From positions 739,632 through 803,631 of the forward strand of contig JAFDVZ010000002.1 of NCBI GenBank assembly GCA_018268715.1: a stretch of 64,000 bases of DNA, given 5' to 3'. The notes beneath the pieces were generated by a model, which saw only the letters and a list, made by a program, of their open reading frames with translations, ran no database searches and was not told where the DNA came from. Position 1 is the first letter of the stretch; each line of letters begins with the position of its first letter. Below, piece by piece: positions 57,292-64,000 of this stretch. The position numbers and the translations under genes are program-made. This stretch comes from Acidobacteriota bacterium (GTDB taxonomy: Bacteria > Acidobacteriota > Terriglobia > Bryobacterales > Bryobacteraceae).

Positions 57292-60021
57292 ATGGCCACC
57301 ACCGGTCAAGCCCAGCGCAGCCGTGCAGTGACCTTACTTGGCGACTTCTTCGCGACTCAGGACCTCCGGTCGCGCGCGAGTCTCTTCCAGGCTGCCTTTG
57401 ACGGTCTCAGCCCCAACCCCTGCCGCCAGATTGACTTCACGGGGCCAGCCGCCCCATTCGCTGCAGCCGCGGTAGACCAGTTACTCCGCTACGGCCGCGC
57501 CGGTCGAGGCAAACACTGCCTCTCCCTCTTACTCGCCGAGATCCGCGCCATCGTAGGCCCGCAATCCAACCCCGACTATTACGATCTCGAGCGCGAGTTT
57601 GACTCCCTCTGCGCCCTACCCACCCGGGACGAAGAGCAACGCTATCTCGCCCGCCTGATCGATGAGATAGAAGCGATCGCCCGCCGCTACTCGCCACTCC
57701 AGGGCATCGCCCGAAGCATGCAGGACCGCCAGGCCCGATCGTTGCTCCGGCTATGGAAGAACGAGCCCGACCTGGACCTCGTCCTCCGGCACACCCCACG
57801 CCGCCGCGATCTCCCGGAGTGCCGCCCCGAGGATCGCCGCGACTACGACGACATCCTCACCGCCTTCGACGGAGTCCGCCGCGCCGCCCTCCTGGGAGCA
57901 CCCGGATCCGGCAAGAGCACCACCCTGCGGAAACTCGCCCTGGAACTGGCCACCCGGGCACAGCAGGACCAGCAAGCGCCGCTGCCGTTCCTCGCGCCAA
58001 TGGGTGCCTGGCGCGGCGACGAACCCCTTCAGGACTTCCTGTCCGCCACATCGCCGGAAATCGGGTGGGCCGTCCAGGCGCTGAGCCAGGCGAACCGCCT
58101 CGTGCTGCTGCTGGACGGACTGAACGAAGTCCCAACGGCGAAGCGCGCAGCCAAGGCGTCGTACGTACAGAAGCTTCAGGACAAACTCCCATCCGCCGCG
58201 CCGATCATTGTCTCCTGCCGTCGAGAAGACTACGTCGGCGACCTGGACCTCGGGCTCGACACACTCACACTTGAACCCCTGTCCCCGCAGCGTATCCGCT
58301 CCGCAGTCCATCACTGGGTCGCCCAAGCCGGACAGCCGGCGGAAACGGCTGACCGGTTCTTTTGGCAACTCGCCGGCGACGAACGGCTCGCCGGTGTGCT
58401 TGAGAAGTGGCTGGCCGCCGGAGCCAGCGAGGATGACTTCTGGACGGCGCAGGACCCGTCTTGGGAGAGGTTTGGCGGTTGGGAGTACCGCGCACTTTGG
58501 CGGCGCCAGGTGCGCGACAACCCAAGGAGCCTCGTGAAGTTGGCCGCCAACCCCTTCATGCTCACCATGCTGTTCAAAGTGTGGGCGGACGAAGAGGGGA
58601 AGCTCCCCCAGAACCGGGGCGACCTGTTCGGCCGGTTCATCAACGGCCTGCTGCAGCGTGAGGGACTGCTCGCGCGAAATGCCGCCAGCGGCGAGTGGCG
58701 AGTCGGACCTCAAGGCGAGCGCCTCCTAACGGGCCTGGCCGAACTCGCCTGGCGCATGCAAACCGACCGTATCAACGCCGGTGAGGACGAAAACGCCAGC
58801 TTCGGGGTGATGACGGTCGCATCGCGCGAAACCGCACTCGAAACGCTCGGTGGCGACACGCTTCTCAAGAAGGCCCAGGACGCCACCATCCTGGAAGGAA
58901 CTGAAGATCTCCGCTTCCGTCATCAACTCTTACAAGAGTACTTCACGGCTCAGGCCCTTCAGACCCGTCTGGAACAGACCAGCGCGGCGGAACTGTGGCC
59001 GGCGGATCGATGGTGGCGGCGCAGTGGGTGGGAGGAGGCGGCCGTCCTGCTCGCCGGGTTCCACTCGGACGACTGCACTCCGGTCATTCGATGGCTGCGG
59101 GATGCGCAGCCGGAGACGGCGGCCCAATGTATCCAGGAAAGCGGAGCCGGCATCCGGAACCGCGCTGAGTTGCTAGCCGAACTCCAGGCCGCCTGGCTCG
59201 CCCGGCTAACCGATACCAAACGCGAGCCCCAGCCCGAAGCAAGGGCAGCAATCGGCAGAGCGCTTGGCCGTTTGAATCTGGATTCCCGCAAAGGCGTCGG
59301 TCTGACCGCCGAGGGTCTGCCAGACATCGACTGGGTCGAGATCCCCTCAGGTGAGTTCATCTACCAGGAAGGCGAGCGCCGCCAGATCGACGCCTTCCAG
59401 ATTGCCCGCTATCCGGTAACGAACGCACAGTTCCAAGCCTTCGTGGACGCGCCAGATGGCTACCGGCAGGACCGCTGGTGGAAGGGTCTCACCAAACCAG
59501 ATCGAAACCTGCGGCAGCCCCAATGGGGCGAATCGAATCACCCGCGCGAAACCGTAAGCTGGTGGCAGGCGATGGCGTTCTGCGCGTGGCTGGGACACAA
59601 ACTGCGGCGCGACATCGCCCTGCCCACGGAATGGCAATGGGAGCGGGCGGCAAGGGGCGTCGACGGCCGAATCTACCCATGGGGTGACGAATATCGCACT
59701 GGATTCGCCAACATCGACGAAACCTGGGGTGAAGTAGGGTCTCACAATCTGGGGAGAACATCTGCGGTAGGCATCTACCCCGACGGGGCCTCTCCGGATC
59801 GGGTCCTGGACCTGTCAGGAAACGTTTGGGAATGGTGCCGGAACGAGTATGACAAGCCGGATCGCATCCAGGAGCGAGGTACGGAGTCTCGGGTGTTGCG
59901 CGGCGGCTCCTGGATCAACTATCAGGCCGGCGCGCGCGCGGACTCCCGCTACCTCAATCATCCGGCCTCCCGTGACGGCCTTATCGGGTTCCGGGTGGTG
60001 TGCTCGTCCCCCATTCGCTGA
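57292..60021 (+). CDS. DGR target 1: NACHT-type STAND ATPase with C-terminal formylglycine-enzyme/CLec variable domain
   Basis: A protein of 909 residues from the ATG at 57,292 (an upstream open extension through the heptamers is low-complexity). Seen: an N-terminal helical domain (about 10-95) resembling effector-associated domains; a NACHT NTPase with Walker A LLGAPGSGKST (residues 202-209) and Walker B LVLLLDGLNE (Asp275), and the HQLLQEYFTAQAL winged-helix-like segment; then an FGE/sulfatase-modifying fold from about 680 (WVEIPSGEF, ARYPVTNAQFQAFV, GNVWEWCRNEYD). VR1 covers residues 865-906 in the C-terminal end. Inference: a sensor or signalling ATPase whose binding surface is diversified; not a real FGE. 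Confidence 0.88.
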   Translation: MATTGQAQRSRAVTLLGDFFATQDLRSRASLFQAAFDGLSPNPCRQIDFTGPAAPFAAAAVDQLLRYGRAGRGKHCLSLLLAEIRAIVGPQSNPDYYDLEREFDSLCALPTRDEEQRYLARLIDEIEAIARRYSPLQGIARSMQDRQARSLLRLWKNEPDLDLVLRHTPRRRDLPECRPEDRRDYDDILTAFDGVRRAALLGAPGSGKSTTLRKLALELATRAQQDQQAPLPFLAPMGAWRGDEPLQDFLSATSPEIGWAVQALSQANRLVLLLDGLNEVPTAKRAAKASYVQKLQDKLPSAAPIIVSCRREDYVGDLDLGLDTLTLEPLSPQRIRSAVHHWVAQAGQPAETADRFFWQLAGDERLAGVLEKWLAAGASEDDFWTAQDPSWERFGGWEYRALWRRQVRDNPRSLVKLAANPFMLTMLFKVWADEEGKLPQNRGDLFGRFINGLLQREGLLARNAASGEWRVGPQGERLLTGLAELAWRMQTDRINAGEDENASFGVMTVASRETALETLGGDTLLKKAQDATILEGTEDLRFRHQLLQEYFTAQALQTRLEQTSAAELWPADRWWRRSGWEEAAVLLAGFHSDDCTPVIRWLRDAQPETAAQCIQESGAGIRNRAELLAELQAAWLARLTDTKREPQPEARAAIGRALGRLNLDSRKGVGLTAEGLPDIDWVEIPSGEFIYQEGERRQIDAFQIARYPVTNAQFQAFVDAPDGYRQDRWWKGLTKPDRNLRQPQWGESNHPRETVSWWQAMAFCAWLGHKLRRDIALPTEWQWERAARGVDGRIYPWGDEYRTGFANIDETWGEVGSHNLGRTSAVGIYPDGASPDRVLDLSGNVWEWCRNEYDKPDRIQERGTESRVLRGGSWINYQAGARADSRYLNHPASRDGLIGFRVVCSSPIR
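59884..60010 (+). repeat. DGR variable repeat VR1
   Basis: 127 bp aligned to TR (60,189-60,315) at a constant offset of 305. Identical until TGG at 59,911, then mixed to 59,982: of 27 TR adenines in this 69-bp core 16 are changed (to T, C or G), with no change at the other 42 core positions; one C-to-G occurs at 59,988. Twelve of 23 core residues differ from the TR-encoded peptide. After 59,989 identical to 60,010. Confidence 0.95.
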
Positions 60022-60040
60022 TCACTGTGCCGCTGTCCAC

Positions 60041-60068
60041 TGAACTCTGAACTCTGAACTCTGAATCA
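60041..60068. repeat. Heptamer repeat behind target 1
   Basis: TGAACTC three times then TGAATCA, preceded by TGATCAC, TGTGCCG and TGTCCAC in the same 7-bp register. It aligns unit for unit with the 61,938-61,980 repeat behind target 2. Confidence 0.85.
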
Positions 60069-60081
60069 GACAACACGATAT

Positions 60082-60098
60082 CCCGCGCGAAGCGCGGG
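60082..60098. terminator. Hairpin CCCGCGC-GAA-GCGCGGG behind target 1
   Basis: Perfect 7-bp stem with a GAA loop, then GGAAAAATTTTCC, itself nearly palindromic. The same stem and loop follow target 2. It may stop transcription and could also be the hairpin seen downstream of VRs in other DGRs. Confidence 0.7.
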
Positions 60099-60158
60099 CG
60101 GAAAAATTTTCCACAGCCAAGCGCGCGTTCAATCTGCATCTCTGCTACTCTGGTCGTC

Positions 60159-60172
60159 GCCGGGAAACCGGC
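60159..60172. other. GNRA-loop hairpin just before TR
   Basis: GCCGG-GAAA-CCGGC, ending 17 bp upstream of TR. GAAA is a stable tetraloop. Possibly structures the 5' end of the TR RNA. A possible extended -10 (TGCTACTCT, 60,143-60,151) lies just upstream. Confidence 0.4.
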
Positions 60173-60188
60173 TGGGCGGCTCGTGATC

Positions 60189-60315
60189 GAGTCTCGGGTG
60201 TTGCGCGGCGGCTCCTGGAACAACAATCAGGACAACGCGCGCGCGGACTACCGCAACCACAATCATCCGGACAACCGTAACAACAATATCGGCTTCCGGG
60301 TGGTGTGCTCGTCCC
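60189..60315 (+). repeat. DGR template repeat TR
   Basis: 127 bp, not part of a real coding gene. Read in the VR frame, its core encodes 23 residues dominated by AAC/AAT (Asn) codons, the usual DGR choice because A-mutagenesis of AAY reaches many residues but no stop. The constant ends GAGTCTCGGGTGTTGCGCGG and GTGTGCTCGTCCC match both VRs exactly. It is probably transcribed on the plus strand with downstream spacer, as a non-coding RNA used as template; 3' neighbour TCCCGCA...TGCGGGA (60,349-60,372) can form a hairpin. Confidence 0.95.
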
Positions 60316-60492
60316 ACATCCACCATCGACCTCCAAACTACCGGCAGGTCCCGCAGGTTACGGCTTGCGGGATGCGGCGGAGGGCGGTGGATGGCGCGGG
60401 CCCGTCCAGTCCACACGTTCCTTGCGGCGTGAGGGCGCATACAAAACACAGGAGCGCCGCCTGGGCTTCGCGCCCCGTGGCGCTCCCCCGAT

Positions 60493-60846
60493 TCACTCGC
60501 CTCCACCCGAGGCAGCCTGGCGAATCCATCCGCCGAGCAGACGTCCGATCTCCGCCGCCATGCGGCTGACGTGCTCATACTGGCCGTCGGACAGCCAGCG
60601 CCAACGGTGCGCCAGGCGCAGGTACATGCGAAGTTTGTTCAACGATGCATCCGCCCGCGCCAGATGGTCTCGCCGGCCTGCGCCTCGCCGAGCCTGCGCC
60701 TCGAAAAGCTGCTCAGCCAGATCCAGAGCGGCCCCCAGAAGCCGGGCGGTCACGGTGGAGCGAAACGCGCGCGGGAACGCTTCGCCTTTGGGCGTCAGCC
60801 ATTCCAACAGATCGAACACACGAGTAAATATGACGAGGTCGTCCAT
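60493..60846 (-). CDS. avd: Avd-type DGR accessory protein (four-helix bundle)
   Basis: A protein of 117 residues from the ATG at 60,846. [19 protein letters not shown], then [24 protein letters not shown] and [43 protein letters not shown] match the Avd/23S-rRNA-IVP-like four-helix family. Avd is a basic pentamer that binds RT and TR RNA. Here it runs against the RT and lies between TR and RT on the opposite strand, which I have not seen described as usual. Its start overlaps the RT start by 17 bp, head to head. Confidence 0.88.
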   Translation of the reverse strand: MDDLVIFTRVFDLLEWLTPKGEAFPRAFRSTVTARLLGAALDLAEQLFEAQARRGAGRRDHLARADASLNKLRMYLRLAHRWRWLSDGQYEHVSRMAAEIGRLLGGWIRQAASGGGE

Positions 60847-61897
60847 AAGCTTCGAGCAGGTTACCGCGTGGGAGAACCTCCTCGCCGCCTGGCGAAACGC
60901 AGCCCGCGGAAAGCGCCGCAAGCGGGCCGTCGCCGCCTTCGAACACCAGGCCGCCGACCGCTTGTTGGCGATCCAGGCAGCCCTCCGAAACGGGTCGTGG
61001 AAGCCCGGCCCCTACGTCCACTTCCAGATTCACGAGCCCAAAACCCGGCGCATCAGCGCGGCGCCGTTCGCTGACCGGGTCGTTCATCACGGCCTGTGCA
61101 ACGTGATCGTCCCCGTCTTCGAACGGCTCTTCATCCCCGACAGCTACGCCAACCGCGTCGGAAAAGGCACGCACCGCGCAGTGGACCGGCTCCAGCAGTA
61201 CGCGCGCCGCTATCGGTTCGCAATCCGGCTCGACATCGTGAAGCACTTCCCCTCCATCGACCACGCCGTACTCTCCGATGTCCTCCGTCCCGTCATCGAA
61301 GATCCTCGGATTCTCGACCTGGCGTCCAGGATCATCGCCAGCGGCGACGGAGTGTTGGACCAGGAGTACGAAATGGTCTGGTTTCCCGGAGACGACCTGC
61401 TCGCCGCCTGCCGCCCACGCGGACTGCCCATCGGGAACCTCACATCGCAGTTCTGGTCCAACTGCTACATGAACCCGCTCGACCAGTTCATCCGGCGGGA
61501 ACTGCGCTGCCCGGCCTACGTGCGGTACGTCGACGATATGGCGCTCTTCTCCGATTCCAGGCGCGAACTGTGGGACTGGCGGTCAGCCATCGTCGAGCGG
61601 CTCCAGCTGTTCCGGCTCACCATCCACGAAGGCCCCGCGCAAGTCCAACCGGTCACTACGGGGATCCCCTGGCTAGGCTTCGTCGTTTATCCCTATCGCC
61701 GCCGCCTGAAGGCGCGGAAGGCTGTCCACGCTACCCGGCGGTTGGGCGAGCGCTTCGACGCCTGGCAGGCGGGCAAAATCAGCTTTGGGGAGTTCGACGC
61801 GAGCGTCCAGGGCTGGATCAACCACGTCCGGTATGCCGATACCTGGGGCCTTCGCGAACACGTGCTCGGGCGGTTTGGCTGGGGGCCTCGGCGCTGA
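60830..61897 (+). CDS. DGR reverse transcriptase
   Basis: A protein of 355 residues from the ATG at 60,830. Motif order fits DGR RTs: [22 protein letters not shown] at the N-terminus, [20 protein letters not shown] (motif 1-2), [13 protein letters not shown] (catalytic motif 3), [11 protein letters not shown] at 201-207 (DGR-type IGxxxSQ, not the QGxxxSP of group II introns), YVDD at 233-236 and [11 protein letters not shown]. No maturase or endonuclease. Together with Avd it makes mutagenic cDNA of TR. The start of the ORF upstream runs through TR and is not used. Confidence 0.93.
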   Translation: MTRSSISFEQVTAWENLLAAWRNAARGKRRKRAVAAFEHQAADRLLAIQAALRNGSWKPGPYVHFQIHEPKTRRISAAPFADRVVHHGLCNVIVPVFERLFIPDSYANRVGKGTHRAVDRLQQYARRYRFAIRLDIVKHFPSIDHAVLSDVLRPVIEDPRILDLASRIIASGDGVLDQEYEMVWFPGDDLLAACRPRGLPIGNLTSQFWSNCYMNPLDQFIRRELRCPAYVRYVDDMALFSDSRRELWDWRSAIVERLQLFRLTIHEGPAQVQPVTTGIPWLGFVVYPYRRRLKARKAVHATRRLGERFDAWQAGKISFGEFDASVQGWINHVRYADTWGLREHVLGRFGWGPRR

Positions 61898-61926
61898 AAA
61901 AAATTGCGCCCGCGCTTCGCGCGGGC
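61897..61926 (-). terminator. Intrinsic terminator of target gene 2
   Basis: On the minus strand the stem GCCCGCGC / GCGCGGGC with a GAA loop is followed by GCAATTTTTTT. The T-run overlaps the RT stop codon. The stem-loop is the same as at 60,082-60,098. Confidence 0.85.
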
Positions 61927-61937
61927 AATAGTGTTCC

Positions 61938-61980
61938 TTGATCAGAGTCCAGAGATCAGAGTCCAGCGGCTCAGTGATCA
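61938..61980. repeat. Heptamer repeat behind target 2
   Basis: On the minus strand: TGATCAC, TGAGCCG, C, TGGACTC, TGATCTC, TGGACTC, TGATCAA. The target gene's stop codon lies within it. Aligns with the repeat behind target 1. Confidence 0.85.
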
Positions 61981-64000
61981 GCGATGGGGGACGAGCACAC
62001 CACCCGGAAGCCGATGTAGTAGAGACGGTAGCCCGGATGAAAGAAGTAGCGGGCGTCCGCGCGCGCGCGGCCCTGACCGTCGTCCCAGGAGCCGCCGCGC
62101 AACACCCGAGACTCCCCTCCACCCGGTCCCGTCTTCCTCGGATCCGCGTATTCATTTCGGCACCACTCCCAGACATTCCCCGCCAAATCGGCCACTTGCT
62201 GCGGCGGCTGACTCGCTCCTCCGGGATACATGCCCACCGCCGTGGTTCGGTGTATGTCGGACTCGGAGGTGTTCGCAACCCCGTCGCGCCACTCGGGCCC
62301 CCACGGGTACCGGAAGTCCGGCCGCGCGCTCTGTGCCGCCCATTGCCATTCCTGTTCGTCCGGCAACCGCACCTCATAGCGCTTCTTCACCGTCAACCAG
62401 CGGCAGAACGCCGTCGCGTCGTACCAGGACACGTCCGTTACCGGATGGTTCACAAGCGGGCTCTGCCAGGCGCTGTCGGGGTCCTGTCGCTGCAGGTCTT
62501 TCCACCAGCGTTTCTTGCGGTATCCGTCTTTCGCATCCAGGAATGCGCGAAACTGGCCGATCGTAACCGGATACGCCGCCATGTGGAACGGCTCCACCAC
62601 AAACCGGTCATGCTCCTCGATCTCCACCTCGCCGCCCGGAATCGGCCACCACAGAATCTCCGGAACGCCGTCCTTCACGCCAATGCCCGGCCGCAGATCG
62701 CCGATATGCGCCAGCCGCTGTCCGATTTCGCGTCGGCGCTCGTGTGTCGTGCCCTCGCACCGCAACTCCTCGATGATCCACTCCACCTCGGGCGTCAGGA
62801 AGCGCCTCACGTGCGGGTCCTCGATCAACTGAGCCAGCAGCCCAGCCTGCTCCAATCGCTTGCGCGCGTGGTCGATGTAGTACGCCTCCCACCCACGCTG
62901 CCGGTCCGCGCCGTTCCACAAGCGCGCCTCCGTTCGCACACGGTCAGCCAGGTGGAACGCCTCCCGGCTCTGCTCGATCCACCCGGCCAGCCGAGGCCAC
63001 TCCCGCAGCAGAGCCTCATGCGCCACCTCAATCACCGGATCGCCGCCAGACGCGCCGCCCCGGTCCGCCACCAGCAGTCGGGCCTCCACGAAAGCATCCA
63101 CCAGCTTGCCTTCCAGCGAATCCTCAGCCCACGCCGAACGCCGCTCGCGCCTCCGCGTGGCGGCATCATCGCGGCTCACCTGCACCAGCCGGCGAAAGAC
63201 CCGCTCAAGCGTGGCGCCGCCGTCCGGACCGAGTTCCGCAAGCGTCTGGTCCGCCTTCCGCGATATCGCCCCACCCAGGCCGCCAATCGCCGGTCCCCGA
63301 TACGTGGCCAGATCCAGCCGGCAATCCCCCTCGCAGAGCTCGAAAAGCTCCCGCAACGTGAACGCCATCAGAGCCAGACCGCCCGGCCGCCCCACGGCGT
63401 CCGCCGCGATAGCCGGGGGCAGCGCCGGGTCCAAGGTCCACCGCTTCGCCAGCTCCACCTCGGTAACGGGACCGCTCACCATCCGCTCCAGCGACAACCG
63501 GTCCGGAGGACCCAGCCAAAATGTCCCGCCCTCCCGCCCGACGGCCCGCTTCAACAGCGGGTGGTCGATGCAGTACTGCGAGAAGTCCGCCCGCAAAGTG
63601 GCCAGCACCTGAAACCGCGACGGTTTTCCTCCGGCCCGCGCCAGGGTCGCCTCCAGCAACCGGTCCAGGAACGCCGCGCCCGCCTCCTTGCGGTCGGCTG
63701 CGAACAGCTCCTCCATCTGGTCCAGGATCAGCAGCCAACGGGCCTCGCCCGGCCGAAGCAGGCGCTCAGCAAGATCGGCCAGCGGCGTCCGCCCGGCGGA
63801 TTCGATCACGCCGCGCAGTTCCCGCCACCCCTCACGCCCCCGTATCGCATTCGACAGCGCGGCGCGCAACGAATCCTCGGGCGTGCCCATCTCGCCGGGA
63901 ATCACCGGAGTAATCAGCCAGTGCTCGCTGCCCGGAAATTCCGGAACCTGCCCGGAAGCCAACCGCGCCCAAACCCCCGCCCGCACCAGTGAGGACTTTC
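61971..64000 (-). CDS. DGR target 2: nSTAND-type ATPase with C-terminal FGE/CLec variable domain (5' end beyond window)
   Basis: Visible 676 residues. It begins inside the P-loop (KSSLVRAGVWARL, the end of GxSGSGKSSLVRAG). An nSTAND1 NTPase follows with LLILDQMEELFA as Walker B, then long helical parts (IEVAHEALLREWPRL, WNGADRQRGWEAYY) and an FGE/sulfatase domain (EILWWPIPGGEVEIEEHD, AAYPVTIGQFRAFLDA, GNVWEWCRNEYA). VR2 lies at its end (61,988-62,114). The C-terminal FGE part is homologous to target 1, but the ATPase is another STAND family. Convergent with the RT gene. Confidence 0.85.
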   Translation of the reverse strand, partial: KSSLVRAGVWARLASGQVPEFPGSEHWLITPVIPGEMGTPEDSLRAALSNAIRGREGWRELRGVIESAGRTPLADLAERLLRPGEARWLLILDQMEELFAADRKEAGAAFLDRLLEATLARAGGKPSRFQVLATLRADFSQYCIDHPLLKRAVGREGGTFWLGPPDRLSLERMVSGPVTEVELAKRWTLDPALPPAIAADAVGRPGGLALMAFTLRELFELCEGDCRLDLATYRGPAIGGLGGAISRKADQTLAELGPDGGATLERVFRRLVQVSRDDAATRRRERRSAWAEDSLEGKLVDAFVEARLLVADRGGASGGDPVIEVAHEALLREWPRLAGWIEQSREAFHLADRVRTEARLWNGADRQRGWEAYYIDHARKRLEQAGLLAQLIEDPHVRRFLTPEVEWIIEELRCEGTTHERRREIGQRLAHIGDLRPGIGVKDGVPEILWWPIPGGEVEIEEHDRFVVEPFHMAAYPVTIGQFRAFLDAKDGYRKKRWWKDLQRQDPDSAWQSPLVNHPVTDVSWYDATAFCRWLTVKKRYEVRLPDEQEWQWAAQSARPDFRYPWGPEWRDGVANTSESDIHRTTAVGMYPGGASQPPQQVADLAGNVWEWCRNEYADPRKTGPGGGESRVLRGGSWDDGQGRARADARYFFHPGYRLYYIGFRVVCSSPIADH
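61988..62114 (-). repeat. DGR variable repeat VR2
   Basis: 127 bp matching TR over the same constant ends. In the 69-bp core 18 of the 27 TR adenines are changed; three further changes are at non-A positions (TAC to GCC, CAC to TTC, AAT to TAC). Fourteen of 23 core residues differ from TR. The non-A changes suggest drift since its last exchange, or that another TR allele was used. Confidence 0.93.

Larger units (their letters stand above)
59884..62114. mobile_element. Diversity-generating retroelement (DGR) core
   Basis: Order: VR1 at the end of target gene 1 (+), heptamers and hairpin, TR, Avd gene (-), reverse transcriptase gene (+), hairpin/terminator, VR2 in target gene 2 (-). TR adenines are the only substituted positions in the VR1 core and 18 of the 21 substituted positions in VR2. 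In known DGRs (Bordetella phage BPP-1, Treponema, Legionella, cyanobacteria) RNA from TR is copied with adenine mutagenesis and replaces VR. All parts needed are visible in this window except the full 5' end of target 2. Confidence 0.92.

Noticed and set aside
60183..60569. A coding gene containing the TR
   Set aside because: The frame is open only because the TR is in the VR frame; the rest has no homology or RBS. TR is better read as template RNA.
60830..61897. Group II intron or retron reverse transcriptase
   Set aside because: It has IGNLTSQ instead of QGxxxSP, no maturase/endonuclease part, and is flanked by TR, VRs and Avd, so the DGR type is clear.

Overview
The window looks like a piece of an acidobacterial chromosome of the Bryobacterales / Candidatus Solibacter type. 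The DNA is GC-rich and gene-dense. It carries two Oar-like TonB-dependent receptors of about 1,130-1,160 residues, an 816-residue duplicated orphan ABC permease (the ADOP type that is expanded in Acidobacteria), and a 1,064-residue secreted protein ending in the TIGR03437-type domain known mainly from Solibacter-like genomes. This assignment rests on family knowledge and was not checked by a search.

Region 1-8,630: the 3' end of an ABC-F ATPase gene, a PHP-domain gene, an ArsR/AHSA1/hydrolase operon and a frameshifted SDR gene. Then comes a degraded stretch in which the two halves of a grpB-like gene (3' part about 4,555-4,831, 5' part about 7,936-8,234, both on the minus strand) lie either side of about 3.1 kb carrying an intact, lower-GC Z1-domain helicase-like gene. 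Region 8,631-18,730: ornithine to proline (rocD, proC), trehalose synthesis (treZ), a secreted S41 peptidase, a VOC protein, a TonB receptor and an NlpC/P60-like protein.

Region 18,746-26,074: a tightly packed seven-gene minus-strand operon. It holds a TPR lipoprotein, an exosortase-associated CAAX-type protease, a HAD phosphatase, an unrecognised conserved protein, a heptose-kinase-like PfkB protein, a ROK sugar kinase and a GmhA-like SIS isomerase, so it looks like a phosphosugar module coupled to an envelope or PEP-CTERM module. Region 26,225-50,353: the TIGR03437 protein, a Tat-exported oxidoreductase, a DapA-like protein that lacks the Schiff-base lysine, a PIN/RHH toxin-antitoxin pair, a Ycf46-like AAA+ protein, two MerR regulators, a fused 2-oxoacid dehydrogenase E1, an M48 protease, rlmB, a cobalamin adenosyltransferase, a second TonB receptor plus a wrecked third one, the ADOP permease and a LysR regulator. 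Region 50,354-56,856: gltB-gltD, behind an unusual 16-bp tandem repeat, and an orphan HicB-like gene.

Region 56,857-64,000 is the most interesting part: a diversity-generating retroelement (DGR). It has a 127-bp template repeat (60,189-60,315), a DGR-type reverse transcriptase (60,830-61,897), an Avd accessory protein on the opposite strand (60,493-60,846) and two target genes. One target is a NACHT-type STAND ATPase, the other an nSTAND-type ATPase cut by the window end. Both finish in a formylglycine-enzyme/C-type-lectin fold that contains a 127-bp variable repeat. Over the 69-bp variable core, VR1 differs from TR at 16 positions and all 16 are TR adenines; VR2 differs at 21 positions, of which 18 are TR adenines. 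Heptameric tandem repeats and an identical GAA-loop hairpin follow both targets. The inferred role is in-place diversification of the sensor end of two defence- or signalling-type STAND proteins.
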